A stretch of DNA of 64,000 nt from Polytrichum commune (Eukaryota > Streptophyta > Polytrichopsida > Polytrichales > Polytrichaceae), in assembly GCA_950295325.1 (NCBI GenBank), contig OX485809.1:3288001-3352000 (forward strand). Direction: 5' to 3'. Below the pieces are notes generated by a model. It was not told the origin of the DNA. It searched no databases and saw only the letters and a program-made list of their open reading frames with translations. Positions 35,200-47,930 of the stretch are shown piece after piece; position 1 is the first letter of the stretch; each line of letters begins with the position of its first letter. The position numbers and the translations under genes are program-made.

Positions 35200-35975
35200 G
35201 GACAATGTCGGGAACGTGCATTTGGGACGCTCGTGACGCATGGTGGTTGTGTCCCCGGCAGAGTTCGGGAAGTTTTTGAAGCCTTATTAGTGGCTAATTG
35301 CCGGTAGTTGCTACGAAGGGTCGGATTTTTTCCAATTTACATCGGCAACAGCTGGTCTTTTGTAAAATCAATTGGCCAATTGCCTATATTTTCATATTTT
35401 CATTGGCCAATATCCGATTAAATGGAATTCATATCGGCACTAATTGTTTAAGAAATGTATGAAAAGTTATTAGAAATCATTTCTTAGTACAAAATCTTGA
35501 ATAAGTGAAAAGAAAGGCATGTTCAAAACTTTAAATTTGAAGAGTTAATATCCTTGGCAAGAATTGAACCCAGCAATGCCTTCACCGCTTGAAGGCCAAG
35601 GGTCCCCCAATTCTTCATAGAAGCAATTGGATTTGGTCATGGAAAGGTTGCATAATTCAAAAAGTTTAAGGTTTAGGGTACTTCCTCAAGTGCATCATCA
35701 GATGCCCCAGACAAATAGCGCTTTGGATGCTTCCGGCTGAAATCCAGTAACTCACAAGAAGAATCGGCTACATTTCCGGGACATTTTCTGGTCCATCGGC
35801 TAATTGCCGGAGGATTGAAATTACAGTCGGATTGCCATCCGATGGTTGGAAATTTGGACCGGCCATGAGGGGAAATCCATCGGCTGATAATGAACTAGCC
35901 GTCGGTTTTCCCCGAACATAGTCGGGAACGTGCATTTGGGACGCTCGTGACGCATGGTGGTTGTGTCCCCGGTTC
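35200..35975. mobile_element. Probable TCGG/CCGA-rich non-autonomous element
   Basis: A block of about 53 bases beginning 'gtcgggaacgtgcatttggg' is identical at about 35207-35259 and 35921-35972, in direct orientation. Between them the sequence is dense in TCGG, CCGA and CCGG motifs ('ggctaattgccgg' twice, at about 35293 and 35787), as in the termini of 17578-19216. The two identical blocks could be terminal direct repeats or the product of a local duplication. No ORF is seen. Confidence 0.5.
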
Positions 35976-38900
35976 TGGAGGCCCCGGGTTGCTTAGAGAT
36001 TCCTAATAAGTCCCTTTGCTCTTTGCGGGCTTGGACTTGGGGACATACCATTATTATGTTTTGATTGTTATCAGCCATTTCATTCTAATGATGTCAATAC
36101 ATTGTTTCATGTGAGTTTTTTTTAGCCTGTGTATGCTAGTGCGGTGTTTTGTTGTGAGAATGAACAGAGCATAGTTCCGATTCGGATCTAGCTTAATTTC
36201 AGCCTCACCCAACGTACATACTCAGTTGAATACTATTATGGACTTGGGACGAGTCTCGAAAATGAGGAAAAATGTTATGGTAGGGATCATTACTTGCTAT
36301 TTCATTGCGAAACTTAACTTAGGCTTCTTTCTCTAATGTACGTATGTGCACCTGGTGTGGCCGCTCTTTCTTAAGGGGTGCGCTAGAAAGACACGAGTTA
36401 CGATGAGGTTGGACTATGTGCTCAGAATATAGACATTGTTTTAGGTTCAAATGTACAAAACAATTGGGAGGGCGTGTGTAATCACATCAAGAGAAGGTTC
36501 AATCTTCATTTTGATATAGGATTTGCATGCCTTGTAATGATTAATTGGACAAAACAACACGATCCAACGGTCTATTGTGTTTGTGTAGTTGAAAGTGCTC
36601 ACAATATGACCACATACCTCACACTCAAAAAGTTCAGAGCTCAAAGATTACGAGTCCGAGGAAAAGAGCCTTCTCATTGGTGGGAAGGAGCTTCGTATGC
36701 ATGTTGTTCAGTCATGTCCACTTCACACTAGGCTTTCAATGCTTATGTGACACCTCTAGATGGATCCCATATGGAACGACTATGACAATCTCTAATGTCT
36801 AGGATTGAGTAAATGATGTTTCAATGTTTATGGCATATCAAAGTCTCCCTTGTTTAGGACCGTTTCGACCCTTGGATATTTTACTTTGAGCATAACCACA
36901 TTACACAAGTGTTCAACCATAGAGAGTATGAGAATCGGTGAACTCTCCGTAGTTTGATGTTTGGGAGAAAGCTTGTCCAATCCAATCATCAAACTCCTGA
37001 AACTTTGAAATATTCAGGAGTTTAGACTCTCAACTCAAGCTTTGGTGTAAAAGGGGGTCTTAGACCTTGTTTCTTTCCCTCTTCATCAACCGGAATGCTC
37101 CAATAACATACAATAAATCACACTTAAGGTAATGTGTATAACTTGTATTAACCTTTGTAAGGACACAATCGAGCTAAACGATGTCATCAAAACCTAGGGG
37201 GTGGACTCTTCATTGGAAACCTAAATGACGTGCGTGGGTCATTACTAAATTTAACCCCATGTCATATACAAGAAGTTTATAGAGAAAAATAAATGTACGC
37301 GTACTAATGGCATGCTAGAAAATGGATTCGTCTATGTATATTAGCTTTTCAATTTAGTGTGATAAATGCCTCCACTGGATGGATATATAAAATATAAATC
37401 ACAAAATAAATAGGGTTTTTTTTGTCTAAATAATCCACTTTCACTTTCCAATGAGAAAGTTATTAAACTTTTTTTTTGTCCGTAGCATGTAACTTAGTTG
37501 TCGTGTAAATAGCGATCGTGTGTCACTGCAGCTTGAGTACCAACCACCACTAACAAACAACACTAAAACATAGCAAAGTCACACATAAACAACACACCTC
37601 GACTTAAGTGAGGAGCCTCCTCCTTGGGAAGAAGAACTCAAGATTTATTGCAAAACATGCAATCTTCACCTCACACAAGCTCTCTCCACACACTCACTCA
37701 CAAGACTTGACTTGACTTGACAAGAATGCCAAGCCAAGGAGGAGGCTCCTCACTTAGGAGCCTTCCTCTTCACATCTAGATTCATTCATCCAAATCTAGA
37801 TGGATGAAACCCAACGGATAAGGTGCAGCCGTCGACGCCACATACCGTGACATAATGATTGTATCAAATAAACAAAAACAAAGCATAATAACTTAGCCAC
37901 AATTTGGAAAGCAAAGTCGATGGAGCCCCTAAGCACTCCCAAAGCCTCCAATTTGTGAGAATCAAGGATCCAAATGGAAACCCTAACAAGCAGAGACATG
38001 AAAATCATTCATAATTATTACATATTACAATAGTGAATGAAACACAAGCATTGGATGAAACGAGTGTATCAATTGTCAAACATGTTTCCAACCTTCATGG
38101 TCCTCTTATGTACATCTACCTTTACTTCAAAATTCCTCATAACCCTTTTAAATTACAAACTAGAGAAAAATAAAAAATAAAAATCGTACCTCTTCCCTTT
38201 GTGTATATTGTGTATGCTAATGCCTCAAAACATATCCTTTTCCAAAGCCACGTTTTATTTTTTATTTTTTTTATATGGTACAAAGAGTCCACCCCCATGT
38301 TAACGTATGATGTGAAATGAAATAGCCTTATAGTTTAGACGATGAAATCATAAATGGGCTTATGAAAAAGGTTGAGGATAACCCTAGCTCGTTGACTTGT
38401 GGTCATGGGATCTTGGAGCATTTGTAGTCAAGATATATTTCTACTATGTACTTGAAAGTGTAAATCTAGGCCCATTTGACATTTTGATGTTATGCGTGCA
38501 CAATTCAATTCACTAATTGGCACCCATGGGGTTTCAATCTTCATTGGAATTTTAAATGACATGCGTAGATGATTAGGAAGAGAACCTCCTATACACAAGA
38601 ATATGATAAAGAAAAGAAAGCGATACGTCCTAACAATATTCTAGATGAATTTTTAGACAACTTTACGTTAAGATTTTCGATAATAATATGATAAACGTCT
38701 CAACTACATACACGTACTATAGATCATGATAATGTAAGTTTTTATTATATGTACAATCCATTTTCCCTTTCCAAAGGGTTACTTATAAAAGAACTTTCTT
38801 GTATAGGATGTAACTCATGAAAACATGATCTTACAACATATGTTGGGAAATAGCAACGTCTACATTTACCACTAGTTGATCAATTCAATCATAAGGGAAG

Positions 38901-40603
38901 CACATGTAATGTTTTTTTTTCTTTCTTTCTCTAGATTGTAGTACCCCTTTTGTACATCTACCTCTACTTTTCAGTTGAGTAGTCTTTACATTTGTACACA
39001 CTAGAGGAAAACAATGCCTCTTTCTTATGTATATCATGTACATGATGTCTCCGAAAACTGTACCACTTTTTACACTCACGTTAGTTTGTACATGGTACAA
39101 AGAATATGCCCCCCTAGGATTAGCATGATACACAATGTGTGTAGTACGTAGGTGTGGAAGATGTGAAAATTCAATATTTCTTAATCCACGGTCAATTTAC
39201 GATGTGAACAATCGTAATGAAGTGAAAGGATGGTTACCTTTTGTTTTACAGGGTGACTTGGCAAATTGGGGTAGTGTCCTTGGGTTGGGCCGATAAAAAT
39301 CATAGATATTGGGGTATCACTTTGGTTCCCTTCTAGTGTTTCTCCAATGTCATTATAGTGTTTTTAGTATGATTTATATTTGATGACCACGCAAATGGAA
39401 ATCTCATTTCAACAATGAATGCATGTATGTATGCTAAATCTTATATGTGAATTAAAGACGTAGCTTTTGAAATCCTTCTTCCTCCATTCCATTTTTCTAA
39501 AACCATTTTGGTCTATGAACTAATGTTGTTGTGCCATGTTTGTCACATAGAGCGGCCTCAAGGTAAGATTGCATGGCATAGTTCCTAAACAATTATAAGA
39601 AATATATGGTTTTCTGTAAGCATTGCATGGTCCCACATAAAGAATACCTAAAGGCATGAGCCCAAGAAACTCTTTTATGTGAAGTGCACCATAACAACAT
39701 GGAAGGTCATGGGTGACTAGCTTCAAAGTGAGGAACACAATACTTTTGTCTTTTATCTAGAGATGCTATTAGAAAGTATTAGTAAAGTGGATATTATTGG
39801 TGAGAGATCACCTGCCGACCATAGGAATTAGGGGGGGGGGGGGTACGCTCCTCAAAACGATTGCCGTGCTCTCTTTTTCATCGGAGTGATCCAATTTGGG
39901 CTTCAAATTTAGCTGGTCCTACTTCATCATTCTCAACTCGATAGTGCCCAACTTGTTGACAAAGTTACGGGGCATGCTCAAACACATTGATCACAACTGC
40001 ATTCCATTTGAAATGATACCAAACACACCTATTCAATGCATTATCAATGTCAACAACTTTGCCTACATATTGATAATATTAGGCACATGTTGACTTCTTC
40101 TCAAAATATAGAACTTTTCATGCAATACACGCAATCTTTGTGGGCAAAGCACCACAAAGGTGTTGAGGTCGAGTACGGCTTCTTTTTAACAAATTAATTT
40201 GGCATAATCAAGTGTTCAACCAAGAGGCGGGCATACTCCTTGGGCTATGTCCATTGAAGCCCCAAACTCAAGATAAATACTAACATTTCAATTTCAAACA
40301 CATTATTTTCATTTAATGGGTGGCTACTAAGACACAAAAGGTTCAATCCAATAGACTATGAGAAATCACCTTGTGTGGATTCTTGGTATGGGTTATTTTT
40401 TAGTGTTTTCCCACTAATTCCCTCAACCTTTGATTTCCTTGGACACGTTCCAATGAACTTGTGGCTTTCATACCGCCCTTAATGTTGTGGGTACTTGAGC
40501 CCGTTATCAGGTCCAACATTTGTTTGATCAACCACTTGTATGTGGAAACCGACGTACAATTTTCCTGCCGTTAAAACACTAGCAACACCAAGTCATATAC
40601 AAC
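35976..40603. other. Intergenic DNA, no gene supported apart from marked repeats
   Basis: ORFs are short and overlapping. A segment near 36408-36470 ('ttggactatgtgctcag') repeats motifs from 10915-10975. A block near 36650-37060 has phrases of the GGGCC-ended MITE group ('cacttcacactaggc', 'aagctttggtgtaaaagggg') without clear ends. An 11-12 base poly(G) lies near 39831. Confidence 0.4.
37614..37756. repeat. Perfect 23-bp inverted repeat with ~95-base loop
   Basis: The left arm, taagtgaggagcctcctcct + tgg (about 37614-37636), is exactly matched in reverse at about 37732-37754. Pairing does not extend beyond the 23 bases on either side. It could be the terminal repeat of a very short MITE, or a transcribed hairpin. 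The interior is CT/CA-rich. Confidence 0.7.
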
Positions 40604-40700
40604 ACACTAAACGCTCAGGCGGGCCCAACGGGAATCGAACCCGGACCGTCTAAAATGTAATATAAACATCCTCCATCAACCAACCGAGGAAACATGACTT
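40604..40700 (-). repeat. tRNA-like sequence, probable SINE head
   Basis: On the minus strand a perfect Pol III B-box (GGTTCGATTCC, 40631-40641) lies about 32 bases after an A-box-like TTGGTTGATGG (40673-40683). An anticodon-arm-like stem (GATGT...ACATT) sits between. The would-be acceptor arms do not pair and the T stem is imperfect, so this is not a functional tRNA gene. The arrangement fits the tRNA-derived head of a SINE; no poly(A) tail or target duplication was identified. Confidence 0.5.
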
Positions 40701-43645
40701 GGCGACCATCAACTCAACTAACCACAACTTATACTACACCACAAAAACCTACCACTTACTAATAAACTACGAGGGGCTACTTTTATTTGTTTTCTGGTTA
40801 CTAAAGTGTCTATTCTCGAAAGAGGAGAGTAGTCATGTATCAATGTTCCTTTGCCCGGTGGGCACTGGCCCATTGACAAGACAAACAGACACTCTATTCA
40901 CGCCGGCCTCGAAAGTGGACCAGAGTTTCTATCTATCTATCTGGAAACCGACTCCACAACAAAGACGTGGAAGAATAATGTATAAATGGCAACAAAATTT
41001 TAGAAGATCCAACAACAAAAAACCTAAAAGTTTTGAAGTTGGGGCACCTAGTGAAAATCAATATTTTCCAAAATTTGGATGATAGTATGGATGATAGTAT
41101 GGATGATATCCTTGGATGAAAATGGATTACATGTATGTAGTCAAAATACATACATGTGAGGATTTGAGTTTTCCATATTTTAACTTCATATGCCTCTTCT
41201 AGAGGTGGTCAAAGTTCATTGACCGCATGATGGGTGCCTCTTGTATTAAACTTGAATGGCACCTTTGGAGCATATTTGGTTTGGAATGTTTACCAACTTG
41301 CTAAATATAGTTGATCCTTGCAATGCGCAACACCCTCAGGCAACAAAGTTTGCCTCCTTGCTCAAGTGTTAGTGATTGTTTATGAGTGTCAATTTCACTT
41401 TTAAAGCATCGTTCTCCTTATAATGAAAGTGAAATCAAAAGGAACCCACAACCATCTACTTCAGACATAATATACACTAGTCACACATGGAGGTTTTTAA
41501 ACTCAAAATGACAACTAACTGATGATTGTCACATAATTATTGTTAGTCTCTTCTTTTTGGGTCGATTGTGACCGTTTTGAGTTGGTCAATGTCTTCAATG
41601 TTTTTATAGCTACAACTATAAATTATATGATAACCAAATCAAATCAAAGGATTGTTTTCGTTTTGCAGGTCTCAACTGGAATTGCAAGTTCATAACACTA
41701 AATGATTTTCACTAATATCAATATTCATTTCTTAATATTATCAAGTTCACATGCATAGTTGTTGTGTAATTTTGTTTCCATCTTAGAACATTGGTTATTT
41801 CAATGGAGCATGTAATGAAACATGTATACATGCTTCACTAGCAAGATTTCCCAAATTTAACAATCAATTTGGGCTCCTAACACATATTCCCAAGCACAAT
41901 ACCTTAAAGATTCTAGGGTCCACATAACAACCCGCAAAGCATTGAATGATGCAACTTTAAAGGTAATTCACATATATTAGTTCCAACTTTAAATTGGTAC
42001 TTGTTGTTGTGAGGGCAACCATTGTAAGAGGTGCCCAAAGGGGGGAGTAACAAAGTGTTCCACTACAAAATGTGGTGCAATAAAATACAGGGTCTCATTT
42101 AAAATTTTAAAGTGAAATTTATAGAATTATTAGAGAATTTAGGATATTAAAACTATTGTATTGAGAATGTAATAGGTATGTTCCAACAATATTAATCAAA
42201 TAAGCAGAATATCCCATGAATCTGGACGTTATTGGAAAAAAAACCTCTACCCCCCCCCCCAAAAGACCCCATTATCACATGTGACCCCCTCCCCCTAAAA
42301 CTACCCCTTGGAAATACATTAAGTTTTATTTCACCCCCACTATGTGCCCACTCCACCTCACAATTCATCCATAACATTAGACGACCTACTACATCTAGTC
42401 CCTTTCTTTTTAAGGGAAGCCCCAATACTAGCAGTGTATTCCTCACCTCTTATTCCCTAACATTGCATATTTGGTAGTACTTAACCGGTGCTCACCAACC
42501 ATCCATTAGGCAAGTTGCCTAGCTAGTAAATTTAATTCTAAATCAAAATTTTATATTAGTATATATTTTTTGGTGAGTACATTATTCGGAAGCCCATCTT
42601 TGTTCACCCTTGCAAAGTTCACAATACTCACGCTGAGTATTATTCATTTTACAAGGCCCTTACAAGAGTGGCTGAAACAAAAGTAGGGATTCATGCTTAC
42701 ATGATTCCCAAACACTAGGGGTGCAACACCATAATGATGAGTAATGTTATGTCAGCTGTTCAAAACCCAAAATAACTCTTAAATTGCGATGCGAGTTCTT
42801 TCCAACACACCTATCATGCACTCGATCACCCAAATCACGAACACACTAGACTCAAGTGCGAGTTCATCATGCAAGACTCGACATGCATGCTACCACTAGT
42901 AGAAGACATGGGTTCAAACCACACGGAGGTCCAAGGTCATGTGAGATTTTAAAAGTGTGGTTGTTTTTTCCGTTGACTTTGGACCCATGTCCACTCCTAG
43001 TGTTTGTCTACTTTACAAATGTTGTCTATAACCCTTGTGTTGATAATTCATATTATAGAATTGCATCATCAACAATAAAGATTGGAGATACAAAGTGATT
43101 GGATCAAAGAATGTGAGCTCTTCATAAAATTGGTATCAAGAATGTATGCAGGTGTTATTTGGTTACTTTACTTAATTGGTTCCCCATATTTGGTTGATTT
43201 GTGGCTTGATGAGGAATAAAGAACAAACACCATAAAGACACATGCTTAAAAGAGATTGGACTTTATCTTCAACTTCTAACTACTTTGCATGCGACAATGA
43301 ACACAAGTGGAAGGACTTGTGTACTCAATTGAAAAACCAACAAACATGCACTTCCGATAAACATGACTTAATAAGAAAAGACCCCATTTTCAATCTTTTT
43401 TTTTTTTTTTTTTATAATTATGTTGATGCTTTGTTGTAGATTGGCTGATGCAACACGAGTTTCATTGTGTAAATCTAATCGGTAGAAGTTGGAAAGCATG
43501 GAAAATGCACCCAATAACACCCACATGTGACCTTACCTCCAACTTCCTATGCAAGTCCACGAATTGAGTCTTGGAGTATAATTCACGAGTATAAAGTTGA
43601 GAGTAGGAATGATAATTCACCACTGGTTCTTCTAAGGTTCAATGT
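40701..43645. other. Intergenic DNA, no gene supported
   Basis: Contains three tandem 12-base 'ggatgatagtat' units near 41078-41110, a poly(C) tract near 42251 and the reverse-orientation R4 copy near 43140-43262. ORFs at 42192-42477 come from the C-rich tract. Confidence 0.4.
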
Positions 43646-44210
43646 CCGTGGAGATTTTTGGGCATGATCAATCAAAATCCTAGTGTTTCCAAGTCCAGTT
43701 GGTTGCATGTTGTGATCTTTTGGTTTTTCTTTATTAGTTCAAGGTATCATTGTTCCATAGATCGCTCTAAATTGTTTGGTAATTTTCGTGAAGTCTTGAA
43801 CTTCAAATGGTTAAATCTCAAACTCGACCAATATACATGTAACTACACTAAATATGGTATTTAGTGTTTGATTATATTTAATATTGTTACCACCTTACCT
43901 GCTCAACATTAATTTTCAATTCTTTGACAATTAGTATTGAACATAAATGTGCCGCTACCTTCCCTACTGCCACCTCCCTTATTATATCCTTTTTCATATC
44001 CTTACTAACACTAAATTCAAACATGTTACTTCCACATATTACCATAGTTGATATTTGGTGTTTGAGTTTACATTTAATGTTACTTATTTTCATAGGGTTA
44101 TTGATATTTAGTGTATGTGTTTGTATTTAGTGTATCGAACACTAAATATCATATTTAGTGTATCGAACACTAAATATCATATTTAGTGTAGTGGTCATTT
44201 CTCCCCATTC
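43646..44210. mobile_element. GATCGGGGAGA-family element (copy A), interrupted by a second element
   Basis: The left part (43646-43845) aligns with the copies at 44355 and 46389: 'ggagatttttgggcat', 'tcctagtgtttccaagtcca', 'gtcttgaacttcaa', 'ctcaaactc'. The right end 'ttctcccc' resumes only at about 44197, after the inserted CACTAAATAT element. Its ends are more decayed than those of copies B and C. Confidence 0.65.
43846..44188 (+). mobile_element. CACTAAATAT-ended MITE, 343 bp, TA duplication (nested)
   Basis: It starts CACTAAATATGGTATTTAGTG, itself a near-palindrome, and ends ATATTTAGTG. TA flanks both sides (43844-43845 and 44189-44190). It sits inside copy A of the GATCGGGGAGA family, where the uninterrupted copies read straight through 'gtaacta-actg'. 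A reverse-orientation copy is at 56254-56503. The TA duplication suggests Tc1/mariner-type insertion; the CACTA end alone is not enough to call a CACTA transposon, which would make a 3-base duplication. Confidence 0.75.
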
Positions 44211-44354
44211 ATTGATCAACGTTAGGCAACTGTTGCAACAAATCAAGATTTTGCCTACTGTCTATGATTCTTGAGTGCGTTGAGCTTGCAATTAATGCGA
44301 TCATGGCAACTGCAAAAAAACATTCACAATCACATATTAGACACTTGTTACCAG

Positions 44355-44551
44355 TGATCGGGGAGATTTTTGGGCATAATCGGTTGAGATCCAAGTGTTT
44401 GCAAGTCCAACCGGTTACATGTTGACATCCTTTGGTTTTCCTTTATGAAATTGGGTATATTCTATAGATTCCTCTAAAATGATCGGTAATTTTCCTGCAA
44501 TCTTGAACTTCAACCGGCTATTTCTCAAACTCAACCGGTTCTCCCCGATCA
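44355..44551. mobile_element. GATCGGGGAGA-family MITE, copy B, 197 bp
   Basis: Perfect terminal inverted repeat: TGATCGGGGAGA at the left, TCTCCCCGATCA at the right. The interior is rich in CGGT/ACCG and CCGG motifs ('ccaaccggttaca', 'ccggctatttctc', 'aaccggttctc'). About 2 kb away, copy C (46389-46608) is very similar. No coding capacity. Confidence 0.82.
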
Positions 44552-46388
44552 TAGTTTGTTATAGACCTAGCCATCAGTGTTCATTTGCATAAGCATACCC
44601 AGAAAGTGGAACTGGAGATCTAAATCTCACCAACCTTATTGACTACACGGGTACGTGCAATTAGGTTACCCGACACTAATTTATCAACAATTTCACATTA
44701 TTTTGAACATTTGTCATCACAACAACAGAATACTATAATTACTTTAATTATTTATTGTGGTTGCTATATGGATGAACAAACAAAATTATAATTTTTTGTG
44801 ATAAAAATCTGATCCAAGGTTATTTACACAGTCAAAAAGGCAACCTGATTACAAATGCAATTGCATATTAGTGTAAGCATTCAACGTACAATGATTTAAT
44901 GTTAAAGTTCTATGTCTAATACCAACGTGCATGTTGAATCCCATTTTGATTAAGTCCTAACATGTAATTGTCTAATACTGTTGTAACACATGGATGGAAC
45001 ACATAATACTTTGTTTAATGTAAGGACCTGATTAAGTAGTCACGAGTGTGACAATATCCAATTGTGAGGCCAAGTTATGCTTAATAAAAAAAAATTATGT
45101 CCCTCGTTGGTTTTTTAAGCATGAATCTTATCCCAAATGGAAAATGATTTGGAATAATGTCTAGTCTAGTGTTGCATTTTTAATTCTAGAGGTTGAAGGC
45201 GGCATTATAAATTTTTTTTGATATTTTTTAAATTGAAAATCATCAAAGACATCAATCCGTGAGGTTCTTCATGGAGAATTATTGTTGAAAACATTTCCCT
45301 CTTCTAAGATCAGTTATTCGAGCTTTTCTCCGCCCAAGTATTGATCCAATAATGAAGACATTGCGATTGCAAATCATCATTCATGACTTGTCCGGTGTGC
45401 CATGTTGTGCGTTATGTATTCCAGTATTTGTGAGTTTGTGTGGGAACACTCAAGGCTCAGACATTGCCATTGAGTTTGAGTGTACTAATGCTATATAGTA
45501 ATATGGAACAATTGGAGAAGTTGACCGTATCTATATTTTCCCTACTGACCTGGACTGACTGTAGTCGTGAATATATAATAAAAAAACATAAAAAATGCCT
45601 CGAAATTTGTTGAGTATTTTAAAATGTGTATTTCAAAATAAACTAAAAAGAAATGCACCACTAGTCCAGTCCCATAGAACTCGCATAGCCATATGAGTAA
45701 TGTCATGAAACACCTAGTAGAGACTAAGTAAAGAGCCAAGCACTTGCAGTGTGGATTTTTTTGTCAAGAGTCACTAAACATTAAATCAATTATGCACCTT
45801 GCTATTCTTCAAGGTATGTGTGCTCTATGCGGTCACTTGTCTTACGTGACTAGCTAGTTCTAGGTTTTGATTGGGGTTTAAGCACACATAAATTGGTGTT
45901 GTGTGCATTCTTTTACACACCATCTAACCTCAAAACATACAAACCGTCTCCGATCACAAATTTCTCCTTCAGTCATTGGTAAAGCTCCAAAAAGAATGAG
46001 TTCTCATTCTCTTACTGTGATCATGCTTGAAAATGAAAGTATTTCCACACAAGCCCATTCACCACCTACATGTTGTAAGTATCACAACAACCCTAATCTC
46101 CTGCAAGAAAGGATCTCACATCAACTATGCACTGTCAAAGTTGAATGTCTTCAAACACTGTAGGAAGACTGTGATACACAATGCAAGACTCCTTTGTGAA
46201 ATTATTCATAAGATGCATCTCAAGTCTTCACTCAGATTTAAAAGTCTTCATTCAGATTTCAAAGTTTGAAAGTACTTTGTGGACCCATTATGAACTGAGG
46301 AAATGAGATTCGTGCATGTCCTTCAAGGAACACATCCATAGCCATGTCCAGAACGAGATTCAATTAAACTCGTCAGAGTCCCCAACAG
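44552..46388. other. Intergenic DNA, no gene supported
   Basis: AT-rich with scattered short ORFs of 60-86 codons, none with recognisable content. 45903-46270 has two overlapping plus-strand ORFs and an 'aagtcttca.tcagatt' doublet near 46215-46260. Confidence 0.4.
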
Positions 46389-46608
46389 CGATCGGGGAGA
46401 TTTTTGGGCATAATCGGTTGACATCCTAGTGTTTGCAAGTCCAACCGGTTACAAGTTGACATCCTTCGGTGTTTCTATATTAAGTTGAGAAATATTCCAT
46501 AAATTCCTCTAAAGTGATCGGTAATTCTCCTGCAGTCTTGAACTTCAACCAGTTATCCCTCAAACTCAACTGCTTCATCTGTAACTAACTGCCGGTTCTC
46601 CCTGATCA
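46389..46608. mobile_element. GATCGGGGAGA-family MITE, copy C, 220 bp
   Basis: Ends are CGATCGGGGAGA and TCTCCCTGATCA. It matches copy B along its length, including 'gtttgcaagtccaaccggtt', and keeps an extra 'catctgtaactaactgc' near the right end that also appears in the interrupted copy A and near 2110-2125. It therefore seems closer to the full-length form than copy B. Confidence 0.8.
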
Positions 46609-46861
46609 TAGGTTCCCAAGTGCTTGTAACACCATTACCTATTCAGCACAAAGACAGGCACGCATTTAGTGAAGTTTCATCAAGGTTATGTAATTAACCT
46701 ATCTCGAAGACTTTCGAAACCGGCCTACGTACACAGTCTACTATTTCAAAAGATCAATCTTTATTCACACTTGGCTTTAGAAAACTAATAGTCAACTCAG
46801 CAACCATAAAAAATAATACATGTCCCCAAGGATCCTTGCATATCCTTCACGAGCACGGACA

Positions 46862-46892
46862 AACAGACAGACAGACAGAAAGAAAGAAAGAC
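46862..46892. repeat. (GACA)n(GAAA)n compound microsatellite
   Basis: Runs of gaca then gaaa tetramers. Confidence 0.9.
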
Positions 46893-46954
46893 ATGTATTG
46901 AGTTATTTGATTTCCATCAAGGTCATCTAACTATGGACCAATTCAGACAAGTAC

Positions 46955-47420
46955 ACCATTGATGGTATTGAGTGTCACGTTCACTTTTTGCAAAAGGGTG
47001 TAAACTGGATGCCTAGAGGTCTAGAAGTGCCACGTCCACTAATGATCAACATGACACTATTTGAACACTTGGATCATTTCTTGAAGTGCAAAATTATTAC
47101 ATCGCGTCATTTAGTGTAGCACATTGAGATGCTTAAGATGATGGTTATTGCATTTTAATATACAAGAAGGTAATGGGGCCACATCAATGTCAACTTCCAC
47201 AAAACGACGAGGCAATTATGAAAATATTATTAAGTATGCACATAACATGTGTCGCATGGTTACACTAGTGATCAACCTTGTTGCTCATGAGTGTCACCTA
47301 ATAAGATAGACCCCATAAGAGGGTCAGTGACATCTTTAGTCAGATGACACCGAATATCATAAACAATGTAGTGGAAGTCTTTGTTGCTACACAAGGTCAA
47401 GCACTTAGATTAACATCAAG
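46955..47420 (+). repeat. Dispersed repeat family R5, copy 2
   Basis: Diverged match in the same order to 33740-34200: 'ttgatggtattgagtgtcac', 'tagaggtctagaagtgccac', 'cactagtgatcaac', 'gtgtcacctaataag'. Confidence 0.55.
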
Positions 47421-47756
47421 CTATCCAACGCTAACGAGAAAAATTCTAAAACCTTAAATATCATAGTTAGGAAAAAAAGTGCAACCCCTCTTATTCGGTC
47501 ATTAAGTGAAGCGCCCAACACTCAAACTTGATGGTAGTTGCCGCGGTTACTTCAACTTAAGGTATGTGGGTGTTGTTCAATTCATTTTTCATGTTCTCCG
47601 GACAGGTTCTACGACTTAGATTTACACAATTCAAATGGTGTTTAGCAAATCTACAATGAAGCATCAATGAGAATCGGACATCCCTTAATTTTCTGGTTAT
47701 GGTTATCGGAAGTGCATGTTTCTTGATTTTTGAACTGAATGCATAGGTGCTCTTGA

Positions 47757-47930
47757 TTGCGTTCACTATTGAGTGTGGAGTAGTTATTGGAGATGTAGTC
47801 CAATCTCTTTTCAACATGTGCCTTTATAGTGTTTGTTCTTTGATCCTCACCTTACCGTACACCAACCAAATATAGGTGTCCGGCTAAGAAAAGCAACCGA
47901 ATAACACCCGCATACCTTCCGTTCTTAGAT
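47757..47930 (+). repeat. Dispersed repeat family R4, copy 2
   Basis: Matches 17333-17475 with the order 'gtccaatctctttt', 'atagtgtttgttctttga', 'aaccgaataacacc'. It follows R5 copy 2 closely, while R4 copy 1 follows R3 copy 1; these families may be parts of one long element. Confidence 0.55.

Noticed and set aside
35548-35605. Possible tRNA gene on the minus strand
   Set aside because: Only a B-box-like GGGTTCAATTC and one stem can be seen; no acceptor stem or A box.
40604-40700. Functional tRNA gene
   Set aside because: The acceptor stem does not pair and the T stem is imperfect; treated as a SINE head instead.
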